The position numbers and the translations under genes were made by a program. From positions 1-62,969 of the forward strand of contig NZ_QEKO01000002.1 in assembly GCF_003096595.1 (NCBI RefSeq): a stretch of DNA of 62,969 nt. The letters run 5' to 3'. Source of the DNA: Pusillimonas noertemannii. GTDB lineage: Bacteria; Pseudomonadota; Gammaproteobacteria; Burkholderiales; Burkholderiaceae_B. Position 1 is the stretch's first letter; each line of letters opens with the position of its first letter. This document shows, piece after piece, positions 44,503 through 55,565 of the stretch. The notes under the pieces were generated by a model. The model worked only from the letters and a program-made list of their open reading frames with translations. It was not told the DNA's origin and searched no databases.

Positions 44503-44652
44503 AGAGAGGAGGCTAGAATTGGGGCTGCAGATTTTTTGCGCTTCGATCAGGAATGGCCGCCCCTTGCGCTTCAATAAGGCGTCAAGCCCTGATCAGCGTC
44601 TTTCTTCAACTTGCGGGCCCGCCACCCTGGCCCGCGCACCTTCATCCTGGCC

Positions 44653-45141
44653 GTGACGAACAAAACCTCCGCCCGCTGCCCCTGGGAGCACATCGAACCC
44701 GATGGCTCCAACCTGACCGTCGAAGATTTTCTTTCCGTACCCATTGTCCGGATCGCCGCGCATCTGAAGCGTTTTCCAAGCATCTACGCCAGCAGCGCGG
44801 GCCTGACCCTGCCGCAATGGCGGCTGCTGTCCACCGTGGCGCACCACCGCTCCATTCCCCTCAAGCAGCTGGCCGAAATCTCGGCCAGCGACAAGGCGTT
44901 GGTCAGCCGCACCGTCAAGGAACTGGCGGCCAAAGGGTTGGTGTCCACCGCTTCGATGAAAAGCGGCGACCGCTCGCTGGTGTGCAATATCACCGCCAAG
45001 GGATCACGGGTGGTGGACAAGGTGATTCCCCTGGCGCGCGAGCGCCACGCGCGCTTGCTACTGGCGCTCGACGTCGAAGACCGCGTGCGCCTGTATGGAA
45101 TCTTGCAGAAGCTTCAGGCGGTTTGCGCGGATATTGACTGA
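44653..45141 (+). CDS. MarR-family transcriptional regulator
   Basis: A 162-residue winged-helix regulator. The DNA-binding part runs from LTLPQWRLLSTVAHH through LKQLAEISASDKALVSRTVKELAAKGLV to the wing SMKSGDRSLVCNIT, framed by N- and C-terminal dimerisation helices. It is divergent from the molybdenum hydroxylase operon and should regulate it through the palindromes at 44391-44433, with release by an aromatic-type ligand. The start is uncertain: GTG 44653 is given, a TTG at 44611 would add 14 residues, and neither has a strong ribosome site. Confidence 0.82.
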   Translation: MTNKTSARCPWEHIEPDGSNLTVEDFLSVPIVRIAAHLKRFPSIYASSAGLTLPQWRLLSTVAHHRSIPLKQLAEISASDKALVSRTVKELAAKGLVSTASMKSGDRSLVCNITAKGSRVVDKVIPLARERHARLLLALDVEDRVRLYGILQKLQAVCADID

Positions 45142-45215
45142 GCTCTTGTTTCGCATGCGCCCGGCGATGTTCTGTATGCCCTCCACCCAAATAGCAAACA
45201 CACCCTTCAGCCAAA

Positions 45216-45581
45216 ATGCCCCATATCATCGTTGAATACACCCCCAACCTGACCGACCTGCCTTTCGATGCCATGCTGGCTTCAGTCACCCGTCGCTTGG
45301 CGGAAAGCCCCGAAGTAGAGGACGAGGCCGACCTGAAAGCGCGCGTCGTGCGGGCCGACTGTTTCCGAGTGGGGCTGGCCGACAGCCAGCGCGGCTTCAT
45401 TCACGTCACCGTCCGGATTCTGGCCGGCCGCAGCGAGCAAGCAAAAAAGGACTTCAGCCAGCGCGTCGCCGACGGCATGCTGGAACACATGCCGGCGTTT
45501 CCACCGGGAATGACCGCGCATCTAAGCGTGGAAGTCGTGGACATGGATCGCGGCAGCTACCGGAAGTTCAAGCTGGCTTGA
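45216..45581 (+). CDS. Tautomerase of the 5-carboxymethyl-2-hydroxymuconate isomerase type
   Basis: A 121-residue protein starting MPHIIVEYTPNL, so that Pro becomes N-terminal and catalytic after Met removal, as in the 4-oxalocrotonate tautomerase superfamily. The length and the FIHVTVRILAGRS core fit CHMI (HpaF), which isomerises ring-cleavage products in homoprotocatechuate degradation. No other hpa genes are present. Its place 74 bases after marR suggests it belongs to the same catabolic island and could act on a downstream product. The substrate is unproven. Confidence 0.82.
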   Translation: MPHIIVEYTPNLTDLPFDAMLASVTRRLAESPEVEDEADLKARVVRADCFRVGLADSQRGFIHVTVRILAGRSEQAKKDFSQRVADGMLEHMPAFPPGMTAHLSVEVVDMDRGSYRKFKLA

Positions 45582-45664
45582 GGTAGCAGCGACCCGGACC
45601 GTCTCTTGCTTGAGCAGCTGCAGCCGCTCGCGCCCCGCATTTGTAACAAAGCCGCCTCCCGCCC

Positions 45665-45718
45665 TTGAAGTATTCCAGTCCATCCTTATAATTAGCACTC
45701 GAGGGGACAGAGTGCTAA
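45665..45718 (+). promoter_or_regulatory. groESL promoter with CIRCE operator
   Basis: TTGAAG (45665-45670), 16 bp, TATAAT (45687-45692) form a sigma-70-like promoter. The CCCTTGAAG start and the CCATCCTTA before the -10 also resemble a sigma-32 promoter. TTAGCACTC (45692-45700), 9 bases, GAGTGCTAA (45710-45718) is a perfect CIRCE element, the HrcA repressor site. This predicts double heat-shock control. The hrcA gene is not in the window. Confidence 0.9.
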
Positions 45719-45770
45719 CAAGCCCGCCCCCATCGCTACTACCAACCATTTTTTGAACAGGAGTTCCTTC

Positions 45771-46058
45771 ATGGCACTGCGTCCTTTGCACGATCGCGTG
45801 ATCGTCAAACGTCTGGACAACGAGCGTACCACCGCTTCGGGCATCGTGATCCCCGAGAGCGCCGCTGAGAAACCCGATCAGGGCGAAGTCATTGCCGTCG
45901 GTCCCGGCAAGAAAGCCGAAGACGGCAAGGTAACCCCGGTCGACGTCAAGGCGGGCGACAAAGTTCTGTTCGGCAAATACGCCGGCCAGGCCGTCAAGGT
46001 CGATGGCGAAGAGCTTCTCGTCATCCGCGAGGACGAAATCCTCGCCGTCATCCAGTAA
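45771..46058 (+). CDS. groES: Co-chaperonin GroES
   Basis: A 95-residue lid of the GroEL folding chamber. The family start [12 protein letters not shown], the mobile loop around [18 protein letters not shown] and the end [15 protein letters not shown] are all present. AGGAG lies 7 bases before ATG 45771. It is preceded by the CIRCE-controlled promoter and followed after 36 bases by groEL. Confidence 0.97.
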   Translation: MALRPLHDRVIVKRLDNERTTASGIVIPESAAEKPDQGEVIAVGPGKKAEDGKVTPVDVKAGDKVLFGKYAGQAVKVDGEELLVIREDEILAVIQ

Positions 46059-47741
<1,683 letters not shown>

Positions 47742-47822
47742 GCCCACGCCATCCCCGGCCGCAAAGCCGGCGGCAAGGCCCAGAAGGGCCGTGCCGTCGG
47801 CACGCCGCCAGGGCTGTACAGG

Positions 47823-47850
47823 CCTCCGAGAATTCTCGGGGGCTTTTTTA
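47823..47850 (+). terminator. Intrinsic terminator after groEL
   Basis: CTCCGAG pairs with CTCGGGG around AATT, followed by GCTTTTTTA. It ends the groESL transcript ahead of dgkA. Confidence 0.8.
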
Positions 47851-48048
47851 CGCCTGCATGAAGGCGGTTTTGTGACTACACCCCCCAGCCTTTCTCTTCC
47901 TGTTGGAATATTTTCGTGCAAGACCGAAGACGGCGCTGTGCCAAACACGGTGCTTTTCCCGGGGCGCATGGCACGGGCGCCGGAGCGGTGGGCGCTTTCT
48001 TATTACAATGCTCCTGTCCCGGCAGTTCGCTTCAATCCCAAGGGCTTC

Positions 48049-48435
48049 ATGACGCAACCCAAATCACCCTACAAAAGCCGCGGTGGGCCAGCCCGCCTGA
48101 TCAATGCGCTGCGCTATTCCATGCAGGGCCTGGGCGCCGCGCTGAAGCATGAAGCGGCCTTTCGCCAGGAGCTGCTGCTGTGCGTGGTGCTTATACCCGT
48201 CGCCATCTGGGTGGGCAATACACTGGCCGAGCAGCTTTTGCTGATCGCCACCCTGTTCTTCGTGCTGATCGTGGAACTGCTCAATTCAGCGCTGGAAGCC
48301 ATAGCCGACAGCGTCACGCTGGAACAGCATCCCCTCATAGGCCGCGCCAAAGACCTGGGCAGCGCCGCCGTGATGCTGTCCATCATCGGCGCCGCCATTG
48401 TCTGGGTCGCCGTACTGACCGGCTTTGGCTCATAA
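48049..48435 (+). CDS. dgkA: Diacylglycerol kinase
   Basis: A 128-residue inner-membrane kinase that recycles diacylglycerol to phosphatidic acid. It has three hydrophobic spans. The conserved catalytic stretch is [18 protein letters not shown] (about 76-93), with the essential Glu and Asn, and [13 protein letters not shown] follows. ATG 48049 fits the family start; an in-frame extension upstream reaches back into the groEL region and is not credible. A -10-like TACAAT lies at about 48004. Confidence 0.92.
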   Translation: MTQPKSPYKSRGGPARLINALRYSMQGLGAALKHEAAFRQELLLCVVLIPVAIWVGNTLAEQLLLIATLFFVLIVELLNSALEAIADSVTLEQHPLIGRAKDLGSAAVMLSIIGAAIVWVAVLTGFGS

Positions 48436-48481
48436 GCGCCCCGATCCATCCACATACCCCCTGCCACCGACATTATTCGCG

Positions 48482-49309
48482 ATGACCACTTTCACCCAAA
48501 AACTCGACGCCGCCTGGAGCCACGCCAATTCCCTGCTGATGGTGGGGCTGGACCCCGATCCCATGCGGTTTCCGGCCGAGCTGCACGGCCGCCCCGACGC
48601 CATCTATGAATTTTGCCGCGGCATCATCGACGCCACCGCGCCTTATGCATGCGGCATCAAGCCGCAAATAGCCTACTTTGCCGCCCAGCGCGCCGAAGAT
48701 CAGCTGGAGGAACTGTGCCGCTACGTGGCCGAGCGCTACCCGCAACTGCCGCTGGTGCTGGATGCCAAGCGCGGCGACATCGGCTCGACCGCCGAGCAAT
48801 ACGCGCGCGAAGCCTTCGAACGTTTTGGCGCCGACGCGGTTACGCTCAGCCCTTATCTTGGCTTCGATTCGATCGAGCCTTATCTGTCGTGGGAAGAAAA
48901 AGGCGTCATCATCCTGTGCCGCACGTCCAACAAGGGGGGCTCCGACCTGCAGGCGCTGGAACTGGATTCCGCCGAACCTCTGTATTTGCGCGTCGCCAGC
49001 CTGGTGGCCGACAAGTGGAACCGCAACGGCCAGTGCGCACTGGTGGTGGGGGCCACCTTCCCGCAAGAGCTGGCCCAGGTGCGCCAGCGGGTGGGCGACA
49101 TGCCGCTACTGGTACCGGGCATCGGCGCCCAGGGCGGCGACATCGACGCAACGGTCAAGGCCGGCTGCTCTTCCCGTGGCACAGGGATGATGATCAATTC
49201 TTCGCGCGCCATCATTTACGCCGGCGCCGGGGACGATTGGCGCGAGGCGGCGGCGAAAGCCGCGGTCGATACGCGAGACGCCATCAACACGGCTCGTTCA
49301 GCGTTGTAA
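48482..49309 (+). CDS. pyrF: Orotidine 5'-phosphate decarboxylase
   Basis: Final step of UMP synthesis. It has 275 residues and is the longer type 2 enzyme. The catalytic Lys/Asp array lies in [16 protein letters not shown] (about 98-113), and the phosphate-binding region is near PGIGAQGGD and [17 protein letters not shown] 48482 matches the family start ([11 protein letters not shown]). It is convergent with pncC. Confidence 0.95.
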   Translation: MTTFTQKLDAAWSHANSLLMVGLDPDPMRFPAELHGRPDAIYEFCRGIIDATAPYACGIKPQIAYFAAQRAEDQLEELCRYVAERYPQLPLVLDAKRGDIGSTAEQYAREAFERFGADAVTLSPYLGFDSIEPYLSWEEKGVIILCRTSNKGGSDLQALELDSAEPLYLRVASLVADKWNRNGQCALVVGATFPQELAQVRQRVGDMPLLVPGIGAQGGDIDATVKAGCSSRGTGMMINSSRAIIYAGAGDDWREAAAKAAVDTRDAINTARSAL

Positions 49310-49351
49310 ACGATTACGGCTTGAAGGTTTATTTGCTTTTATCGAGCCGGG

Positions 49352-49852
49352 TCACCGAGGCTCAATAAACTCGATAGCCGAGTTCAAGGCAAACTCGACG
49401 GCCGCCGCACGCACCTGTGCCCGGTCGCCTTCGAACACCTTTGTAACGGCCCGCGTGGTAATGCCGGGGCCGCTGCGCCACGCAAAGCCAAAGCACACCA
49501 TACCCACGGGCTTGCCGGGCACGGCGCCGCCCGGGCCGGCAATGCCGGTGGTGGCCACCGCAAAGTCGGCATGGCTGGCCGCAAGCGCACCGCCCGCCAT
49601 TTCCATCGCCGTTTCTTCGCTGACGGCGCCGAAGCGCTCCAGCGTGTCGGCGCCCACGCGCAACTGCTCCATCTTGGCGGTATTGCTGTAGGTGACGAAG
49701 CCCCGGTCAAACCATTGGCTGGAGCCCGCCACATCGGTAACGGCGGCGCTCAGCAGCCCGCCCGTGCACGACTCGGCGCAGGCCAGCATCCACTCATGGC
49801 CGGAAAGCAGATTGCCCAGACGCTGGGCGGCGATGGTTCGTGTGTCGCTCAT
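49352..49852 (-). CDS. pncC: Nicotinamide-nucleotide amidohydrolase PncC (CinA C-terminal domain)
   Basis: A 166-residue stand-alone CinA C-terminal domain that deamidates NMN to NaMN in pyridine-nucleotide salvage. The conserved ACAESCTGGLLSAAVTDVAGSS (about 25-45) supplies the active-site Ser/Lys region, and ATTGIAGPGGAVPGKPVG is the second hallmark. There is no N-terminal molybdopterin-binding-like domain. Its ATG overlaps the pgpA stop by 4 bases; it is the last gene of the rib-nus-thi operon. Confidence 0.93.
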   Translation of the reverse strand: MSDTRTIAAQRLGNLLSGHEWMLACAESCTGGLLSAAVTDVAGSSQWFDRGFVTYSNTAKMEQLRVGADTLERFGAVSEETAMEMAGGALAASHADFAVATTGIAGPGGAVPGKPVGMVCFGFAWRSGPGITTRAVTKVFEGDRAQVRAAAVEFALNSAIEFIEPR

Positions 49853-50364
49853 AAGATCTCCAGGCGGACCAGAATGGCCATTACCAGCAAGCTATAGGCC
49901 GCGGCGAGGATGTCGTCCCACATCACGCCCAACCCGTTCTTCAACTTTGTATCAAAATAGCGGATGGGAGGAGGCTTGACGATATCGAAGAACCTGAAGA
50001 CCACGAAGGCCAGCGCCTGCACGGCCGGCTCTTCGGGCATCAGCCACAATACCAGCCAAAAAGCCACGATCTCGTCCCATACCATCGCGCTGTCGTCCGC
50101 CCGGCCCAGTTCGCGGCCGACCCGCTGGCAGGCCCAGCAGCCGTAGGCGAAAGAGAACAGCAGCACGGTGGCAATGCCGGCGTCGGGCAGGCGTGACACC
50201 ACAGCGACCCAAAGCAGCCATCCCAGCGCCGTGCCCCAGGTGCCCGGCGCTGGGCGCAGCAGGCCGCTTCCCAGCCCGAAGGCCACGGCCCGGCTTGGCG
50301 AGCGAAAGACCCAGCCCAGTGAGGGATGCGGCGCGGAGCTGGAGTCAGGAGGGATGGGCGGCAT
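49849..50364 (-). CDS. pgpA: Phosphatidylglycerophosphatase A
   Basis: A 171-residue membrane phosphatase that makes phosphatidylglycerol from its phosphate. The family motif DEIVAFWLVLW (about 92-102) and FRFFDIVKPPPIRYFD (about 122-137) are present, with PGTWGTALGWLLW early on. ATG 50364 is used; further upstream the frame has no family sequence. It lies 13 bases after thiL and overlaps pncC, an order conserved in betaproteobacteria. Confidence 0.93.
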   Translation of the reverse strand: MPPIPPDSSSAPHPSLGWVFRSPSRAVAFGLGSGLLRPAPGTWGTALGWLLWVAVVSRLPDAGIATVLLFSFAYGCWACQRVGRELGRADDSAMVWDEIVAFWLVLWLMPEEPAVQALAFVVFRFFDIVKPPPIRYFDTKLKNGLGVMWDDILAAAYSLLVMAILVRLEIL

Positions 50365-50377
50365 GTCGAGGGTCCTG

Positions 50378-51334
50378 TCAGGCAAAGTGGTCAAAACCAC
50401 GCGATGATATCGGAATCGGCCGACCCGCGGCATCGTGCACTTTCAGGTGGGCACCGCTTTCAATCACGCCAATGCGTGTCGCCCTGACATCAAAGGCGCG
50501 GGCCAGCTCGGCAATGGCCTCGCGATTGCGGGGGGCCGCGGTAAAGCACAGCTGGTAAACATCGCCGCCTGACAGCACGGCTTCGCGCACGAGAGATTCG
50601 TCCAGCGGCTCCAGCACCGAGTCAATGGGCAACTGGTGGTAGTACAAAATGGCGCCGCAGCCGCTGGCCTTCAATATATGCCCCAGATCCTGCAGCAGGC
50701 CGTCGGAAATATCGAGCGCTGCGTGGGCGAGACCGGGCAAGCGCTGTGCAAAGCGCCATGGGGGAACAGGCCTCTCGAGCGCGGGCCGCGCTGCGGCCAG
50801 CAGGGCCGGCTGCGCCGGCCATTGCCTGGTCAGCCATTGCAAGGCCGCGTGCGGAGCACCCAGCGTGCCGGTGACCCAGATATCGTCGTCCGGCCGGGCT
50901 GCGCTTCTGAGCAGCGCCCTGCCCTGCTCTATCTGTCCAAATACGGTCACGCTGATGACGATGCCATCAGGGCTGCGGGTGGTGTCGCCGCCCACCAGCG
51001 GGCAGCCGGCTTCGTGGGCAAGCTCATGGAAAGCATCGGCAAAGGCAGCCAGCCAGGCCTCATCGACCTTGGGCAGGGAAAGCCCCAGCATGCAGCCCAG
51101 GGGTTCGGCGCCCATGGCGGCAAGATCGGAGATATTGACGGCAAGCGCCTTGTGTCCCAGCGACGCCGGGTCGGCGTCGGGCAGGAAGTGGCGGCCTTCG
51201 ATCAGCAGGTCGGTGCTGGTGGCCAGCTGTTTGCCGGGCGCTACCGGCAGCAAGGCGCAATCGTCGCCAGCGCCGAGATAGCCCGGCGGCACGGGCCGCG
51301 TGAAATAACGTCGGATAAGATCGAATTCGTTCAA
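50378..51334 (-). CDS. thiL: Thiamine-monophosphate kinase
   Basis: Phosphorylates thiamine monophosphate to the coenzyme thiamine diphosphate. It has 318 residues. NEFDLIRRYF is the family N-terminus, GAGDDCALLP and STDLLIEGRHF bind ATP/Mg, and the LGHKALAVNISDLAAMGAEP region is complete. The start is a TTG at 51334 with GGAG about 6 bases upstream; no ATG fits the family start, so the annotated start is unusual. It is part of the leftward operon from ribBA to pncC. Confidence 0.93.
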   Translation of the reverse strand: MNEFDLIRRYFTRPVPPGYLGAGDDCALLPVAPGKQLATSTDLLIEGRHFLPDADPASLGHKALAVNISDLAAMGAEPLGCMLGLSLPKVDEAWLAAFADAFHELAHEAGCPLVGGDTTRSPDGIVISVTVFGQIEQGRALLRSAARPDDDIWVTGTLGAPHAALQWLTRQWPAQPALLAAARPALERPVPPWRFAQRLPGLAHAALDISDGLLQDLGHILKASGCGAILYYHQLPIDSVLEPLDESLVREAVLSGGDVYQLCFTAAPRNREAIAELARAFDVRATRIGVIESGAHLKVHDAAGRPIPISSRGFDHFA

Positions 51335-51458
51335 GAGCTCTCCGCTTGCTTCGACGTGCCCGCCAGCCGTGGCAGCGGCGTTCTGGACGGCGGGGCGACG
51401 CCGCCCCTCCCATGGACACGCCGGCGATGCAAAGCCGCTGCCGGCGCCCCTGTCGGCC

Positions 51459-51947
51459 TTAGCGGGGACGCGCCGCCGCCTCGACCTCGACGGACCGGAC
51501 GTCGGCCGCCATGCGGTCGAGCACGCCATTGACGAACTTGAAGCCGTCGGTGCCGCCGAACGACTTGGCCAGCTCGACGGCCTCGTTGATGGCCACCTTG
51601 TAGGGCACCTCGATATGGTGGATGAGCTCGAAGCTGGCGATGAGCAAGATGCCATGCTCGATGGGGGAAAGCTCTTCGAGCGGCCGGTCGAGATAGGGCG
51701 CAAAGCGCTCGCGCAAGGCAGGCGCCTCGCGCAGCACGCCATGCAGCAGCGTCTTGAACCAATTGGCATCGGCCTCGGGAAATTCTTCGTCGTCGCGCAG
51801 GTGGGCGTCGATGGCGCCGGCCTCCTGCAGGCCTTCATCGCCGCGCAGAAGCCAGGCGTAGACGCCCTGAAGCGCGAATTCGCGGGCACGGCGGCGCGCG
51901 CTGCGAGGGTTGGCGCGCGCCGCGCCGCCCTGCGGTTTACCTTTCAT
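51459..51947 (-). CDS. nusB: Transcription antitermination factor NusB
   Basis: A 162-residue helical protein that binds boxA RNA with NusE (S10) in rRNA antitermination; a boxA is present at 66-76 of this window. The RNA-binding N-terminus is basic ([18 protein letters not shown]). The conserved C-terminal [27 protein letters not shown] is typical. ATG 51947 overlaps the ribH stop by 11 bases, so translation is coupled. Confidence 0.95.
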   Translation of the reverse strand: MKGKPQGGAARANPRSARRRAREFALQGVYAWLLRGDEGLQEAGAIDAHLRDDEEFPEADANWFKTLLHGVLREAPALRERFAPYLDRPLEELSPIEHGILLIASFELIHHIEVPYKVAINEAVELAKSFGGTDGFKFVNGVLDRMAADVRSVEVEAAARPR

Positions 51948-52467
51948 CAAAATCTTCGTCCTCGTCGTCGAAGTCGTCATCATCATAATCTTCGTCATCG
52001 TCGGACTCGGGTTCGAGCGCCGCCGTGAGATTGGCCATTTCGACCGCCGTGCGGGCGCAGTCGCGTCCCTTCTCGGCGGCGCGGGCATGGGCCTGCTCTT
52101 CGTTTTCGGTGGTAAGCACCCCATTGGCCACGGGAATGCCTGTTTCGAGCGCGATGCGGCTGATGGCCGCGGCGCTTTCATTGCTGACAATCTCGAAATG
52201 GTAGGTTTCGCCGCGCACCACCGCCCCAAGGGCGATCAGTGCATCGAACTCGAAGGTTTCGGCCATTTGCGCCAGCGCCACGCCCAGTTCGAGCGCACCG
52301 GGAACCGTGACCACCATGACGTCGCGTTCATCTACGCCCAGTTCGGCCAGTTCGGCCAGGCAGGCATCGAGTTCGGCCAGCCCGATGTCCTCGTTGAAAC
52401 GCGCGCGGACAATGCCCAAATGCAGGCCTTCTCCGTTCAGGTCAGGCGATAGGGTATAAGGGTTCAT
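51937..52467 (-). CDS. ribH: 6,7-dimethyl-8-ribityllumazine synthase with acidic tail
   Basis: Penultimate step of riboflavin synthesis; the enzyme usually assembles into pentamers or 60-mer capsids. The core (1 to about 150) has [19 protein letters not shown] and [16 protein letters not shown]. The product is 176 residues because of a C-terminal tail (152-176) in which 19 of 25 residues are Asp or Glu, with a few aromatics. The tail is not part of the catalytic fold. It lies 11 bases downstream of ribBA and overlaps nusB. Confidence 0.95.
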   Translation of the reverse strand: MNPYTLSPDLNGEGLHLGIVRARFNEDIGLAELDACLAELAELGVDERDVMVVTVPGALELGVALAQMAETFEFDALIALGAVVRGETYHFEIVSNESAAAISRIALETGIPVANGVLTTENEEQAHARAAEKGRDCARTAVEMANLTAALEPESDDDEDYDDDDFDDEDEDFDER

Positions 52468-52478
52468 GTCGGTTCCTT

Positions 52479-53642
52479 TTAGGCGGATGGGGTAGGTTCA
52501 CTATCGTAACCGGTTACGGTCAGGGCAAAACCTGTCATGCTGGGCATTTTTCGGGGCTTGGCCAGAAGGCGCACGCGGCCCACGTTGAGATCGCGCAAGA
52601 TCTGCGCCCCGATGCCATAGGTACGCAGGTCGAAACGCTGGCCGTCCGCCGCGGCGCTGGGCGCGGGCGCCCCGCCCCAGGCGCCGAACTGCTCGAACAG
52701 CAGTTCGGCCGAGCCCTGGCAATTGAGCAGTACCATGACTCCGCTGGGCGCCTCGGCAATGGCCTTCATGGCGCTGGGCACTGTCCAGCTATGCGAAGTG
52801 GCGTCGGCTGAAAGGATGTCGAGCATGGTGGTGGGTTCGTGCACGCGGACCAGGGTTTCGGAGTCGGACGAGATATTGCCGCGTGCCAGCGCCAGATGCG
52901 GCGCCCCCGAGGCCAGGTCGCGATAGGCCACGGCCTGGAATTCGCCCCAGGGCGTTTGCAGGCTGCGCTGGCCGACCCGCTCGACCATGGACTCGTGTTC
53001 GCTGCGGTACTGGATGAGGTCGGCGATGGTGCCGATTTTCAGGCCGTGCTCGCGTGCGAACAGCATAAGGTCGGGCAACCGCGCCATGGTGCCGTCGGGC
53101 TTGAGGATTTCGCAGATGGCCGCCGCCGGGGTAAGCCCGGCCAGGGCGGTAAGGTCGCAGCCGGCCTCGGTATGGCCCGCGCGCACCAGCACGCCGCCGC
53201 GCACAGCCTGCACGGGAAAGATGTGGCCGGGCTGGACGATGTCGGACGGCTTGGCGTTGCGCGCCACGGCCACCTGGATGGTGCGGGCGCGATCGGCCGC
53301 CGATATGCCCGTTTCCACGCCCTCTGCGGCCTCGATGGACTGGGTGAAATTGGTGCCGAAGCGAGCGCCGTTGCGGCTGGCCATAAGCGGCAGATCGAGC
53401 TGCTGGCAGCGCTCTTCGGTAAGGGTAAGGCACACCAGCCCGCGTGCATGGGTGACCATGAAATTGATGGCCTCGGGGGTGACGTATTCGGCGGCCATGA
53501 CGAGGTCGCCCTCGTTCTCGCGGTCTTCTTCATCGACCAGGATGACCATGCGGCCGGCCCGCAATTCAGCGATGATTTCGGGAACAGGGGCGATATCGTA
53601 GCTTTGCGCGCTATCGGTTTGCGCCGCGGACAGATTGCTCAT
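52479..53642 (-). CDS. ribB: 3,4-dihydroxy-2-butanone 4-phosphate synthase with degenerate GTP-cyclohydrolase-II-like half
   Basis: Makes the four-carbon precursor of riboflavin from ribulose 5-phosphate. It has 387 residues. The RibB half (about 15-225) is complete: [25 protein letters not shown] and [14 protein letters not shown]. The C-terminal half (about 230-380) has the length and outline of RibA but lacks the zinc-binding Cys cluster and the GRNIGLLNK signature. It is therefore probably not a cyclohydrolase, so a separate RibA must exist elsewhere. It is the first gene of the operon; I see no FMN riboswitch in the 217 bases upstream. Confidence 0.92.
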   Translation of the reverse strand: MSNLSAAQTDSAQSYDIAPVPEIIAELRAGRMVILVDEEDRENEGDLVMAAEYVTPEAINFMVTHARGLVCLTLTEERCQQLDLPLMASRNGARFGTNFTQSIEAAEGVETGISAADRARTIQVAVARNAKPSDIVQPGHIFPVQAVRGGVLVRAGHTEAGCDLTALAGLTPAAAICEILKPDGTMARLPDLMLFAREHGLKIGTIADLIQYRSEHESMVERVGQRSLQTPWGEFQAVAYRDLASGAPHLALARGNISSDSETLVRVHEPTTMLDILSADATSHSWTVPSAMKAIAEAPSGVMVLLNCQGSAELLFEQFGAWGGAPAPSAAADGQRFDLRTYGIGAQILRDLNVGRVRLLAKPRKMPSMTGFALTVTGYDSEPTPSA

Positions 53643-53859
53643 GACAAAAGACTCTATGGAAGGTCATACATTTTAACGCCTGGAGTGGGCGAATTCTTGC
53701 GTATTGTCGCCTGAACCGGGCATTCTTGCAGCGCAGCCGGCGCACGCCGCGGCCACGGGGCGCCGGCATGGGGAAAACTGCACATTCAGCAATAATTCAG
53801 AGATATCATCTTCCCTTGGGCGGCCGTGTGCCCCTTTGGCCCCTTTGCGCTGGAGCAGC

Positions 53860-55443
53860 ATGGAAAGAGAACTCAGCCTTCATATCCCGGCCACGGCCCA
53901 AGCGGCGGTAGCCAGGGCCATGCGTGCCCAAAAGGCCCGGCAGATCACCTTGCGCGCCCTGTATTTCGACACCCCTTCGCGGGCGCTGGCCCAGGCCGGC
54001 ATTGCGCTGCGTGTACGCCGCGAAGGCCGGCGCTGGGTGCAGACCCTCAAGGCGCGCGGCAACGACCCGCTTACCCGCATCGAGATCAACCACCCCCGCC
54101 CGCAGGCCACGCTCGACCTGTCGCTATACGACCAGGGGCCGCTGGCGGGCTTCTTCGCCCAGCTTGGCGAACCACTGAGCCTGCGCTACGAAACCCGTGT
54201 CACGCGGCGGGTGCTGCTGGCGAAGTTGAAAGACGCAGTAATCGAAATCGCCCACGACAACGGCGCCATCCACTCCCAGGGCTGGGCGCTGCCCATCAGC
54301 GAGGTCGAATTCGAGCTCGTATCCGGAAACATGGATGCCGTCTTCGAAGTGGGCGGCGAATGGCTGGCCAGGCACGGCCTCGTGCTTGAAACCCGCAGCA
54401 AGGCCGAACGCGGCGACCGGCTTGCGGCACTGCCGCCCCACCCGCCTGAACCGGAGTCGCCCCAAGGGCCGCACACACCGCCCACCTCGCTGTTTCCTGC
54501 GCGCCGCGCGGCCAGGGTCTCGCTTGCGCCCGACATGACGGCAGCCCAGGGCTACGCCGCCTGCGCGGGCGACTGCCTGCTGCAGATGGCGGCCAACGCC
54601 GCCCTGTTGGCCGGGGTGGATGCCGCCGGCTCCGGCGACGACACCCAGGCCGTCTACACCCATCAGCTTCGGGTCGGCATCCGAAGGCTGCGCTCGTGCT
54701 GGAAACTGTTCGAGGGGATCGTGCCAGCTGTCGAGCCAGATATTGCGCAGGCGCTCAAGGCCTATTTCAGCATGCTGGGCGAGGCACGCAACCAGGACGT
54801 CATCCGCCTGCATATCGAGCCGCGGCTGAGACAGGCCGGCATGCCCGAAACCGCGGCCCCGGCATGGCCGGACCGCCCTCCCATGGCCTCTATGCGAGAC
54901 GCGGCCGGCGGCGTCGAGTTTCAATCCCTGTTGCTGGCGCTGCTTCGGCACCTGGTGCGCGTGGCCGATACCGGCCAGGACTCGCGGCCCAAACGAAGGA
55001 AACGCGGTACTTCCAAGGCGCCCGCCGCCCCCGAACTCGCGGTCCTTCTGCAGCAGCGGCTGGACTACTGGTGGGAACGCATCCTGAAGCGCGGACGCCG
55101 TTTCAATGCGCTTTCCGTCGACCAGCAGCACAATGTCCGCAAGCAGGTGAAGCTGATGCGCTACAGCCTGGATTTCAGCTCGAGCCTGCTGCCCGGCCGC
55201 GAAGCAAAGGCCCTGGGCGCCGCACTGAACCACATCCAGGACGTGCTGGGCGACCTGAACGACTGCTACGTGGCCGAAGAACACTATCGAAGCCTGGCCG
55301 GCGCCTCTTCCGCTTCGTGGTTCGCTGTGGGATGGCTGCGCGCCATGCAATCAAAACAGATCGACCTGGCCCAGGCCGTCTTCGAACAGCTGCACACCGC
55401 CCGGCGCAAGCGCAAAAAAAAAGCGGCCCGCCGGGCATCGTGA
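53860..55443 (+). CDS. CYTH-CHAD domain protein (inorganic triphosphatase-like)
   Basis: A 527-residue protein with an N-terminal CYTH tunnel domain (about 1-200; [22 protein letters not shown]) that cleaves triphosphates such as inorganic triphosphate. The C-terminal CHAD domain (about 235-525) is rich in His, Arg and helices ([20 protein letters not shown]) and binds polyphosphate. The usual ExExK at the CYTH start is here ERELS, with Ser in place of Lys, which could weaken catalysis. There is no signal peptide. The start is ATG 53860. It is divergent from ribB and ends in a small palindromic repeat. Confidence 0.87.
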   Translation: MERELSLHIPATAQAAVARAMRAQKARQITLRALYFDTPSRALAQAGIALRVRREGRRWVQTLKARGNDPLTRIEINHPRPQATLDLSLYDQGPLAGFFAQLGEPLSLRYETRVTRRVLLAKLKDAVIEIAHDNGAIHSQGWALPISEVEFELVSGNMDAVFEVGGEWLARHGLVLETRSKAERGDRLAALPPHPPEPESPQGPHTPPTSLFPARRAARVSLAPDMTAAQGYAACAGDCLLQMAANAALLAGVDAAGSGDDTQAVYTHQLRVGIRRLRSCWKLFEGIVPAVEPDIAQALKAYFSMLGEARNQDVIRLHIEPRLRQAGMPETAAPAWPDRPPMASMRDAAGGVEFQSLLLALLRHLVRVADTGQDSRPKRRKRGTSKAPAAPELAVLLQQRLDYWWERILKRGRRFNALSVDQQHNVRKQVKLMRYSLDFSSSLLPGREAKALGAALNHIQDVLGDLNDCYVAEEHYRSLAGASSASWFAVGWLRAMQSKQIDLAQAVFEQLHTARRKRKKKAARRAS

Positions 55444-55509
55444 AGCGGACATAGCCTGCAAGGCGAGGGGATGCGCCACGCATCCTGAAGCGGGCATAAC
55501 CCGCAAGGC
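55435..55509. repeat. Two 30-bp repeat units (REP-like) after the CYTH-CHAD gene
   Basis: Units at 55435-55464 and 55480-55509 are 26/30 identical (core GAAGCGGGCATAACCCGCAA). The 15 bases between them form part of a GGATGCG-CCA-CGCATCC hairpin. The same core occurs once more at about 22866-22885. The first unit spans the stop codon of the CYTH-CHAD gene. Confidence 0.6.
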
Positions 55510-55565
55510 AACGCCGGCTTGCACGGCAAGGAGAGCAAGGCAGGAGTACCTTGCCTTCGGCCCGC

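Noticed and set aside
53643-53859. FMN riboswitch upstream of ribB
   Set aside because: The conserved FMN-element sequences are not present in the 217-base gap.
54124-55350. 408-codon frame antisense to the CYTH-CHAD gene
   Set aside because: GC-rich shadow frame; no domain or ribosome site, and the sense strand encodes a full-length two-domain protein.
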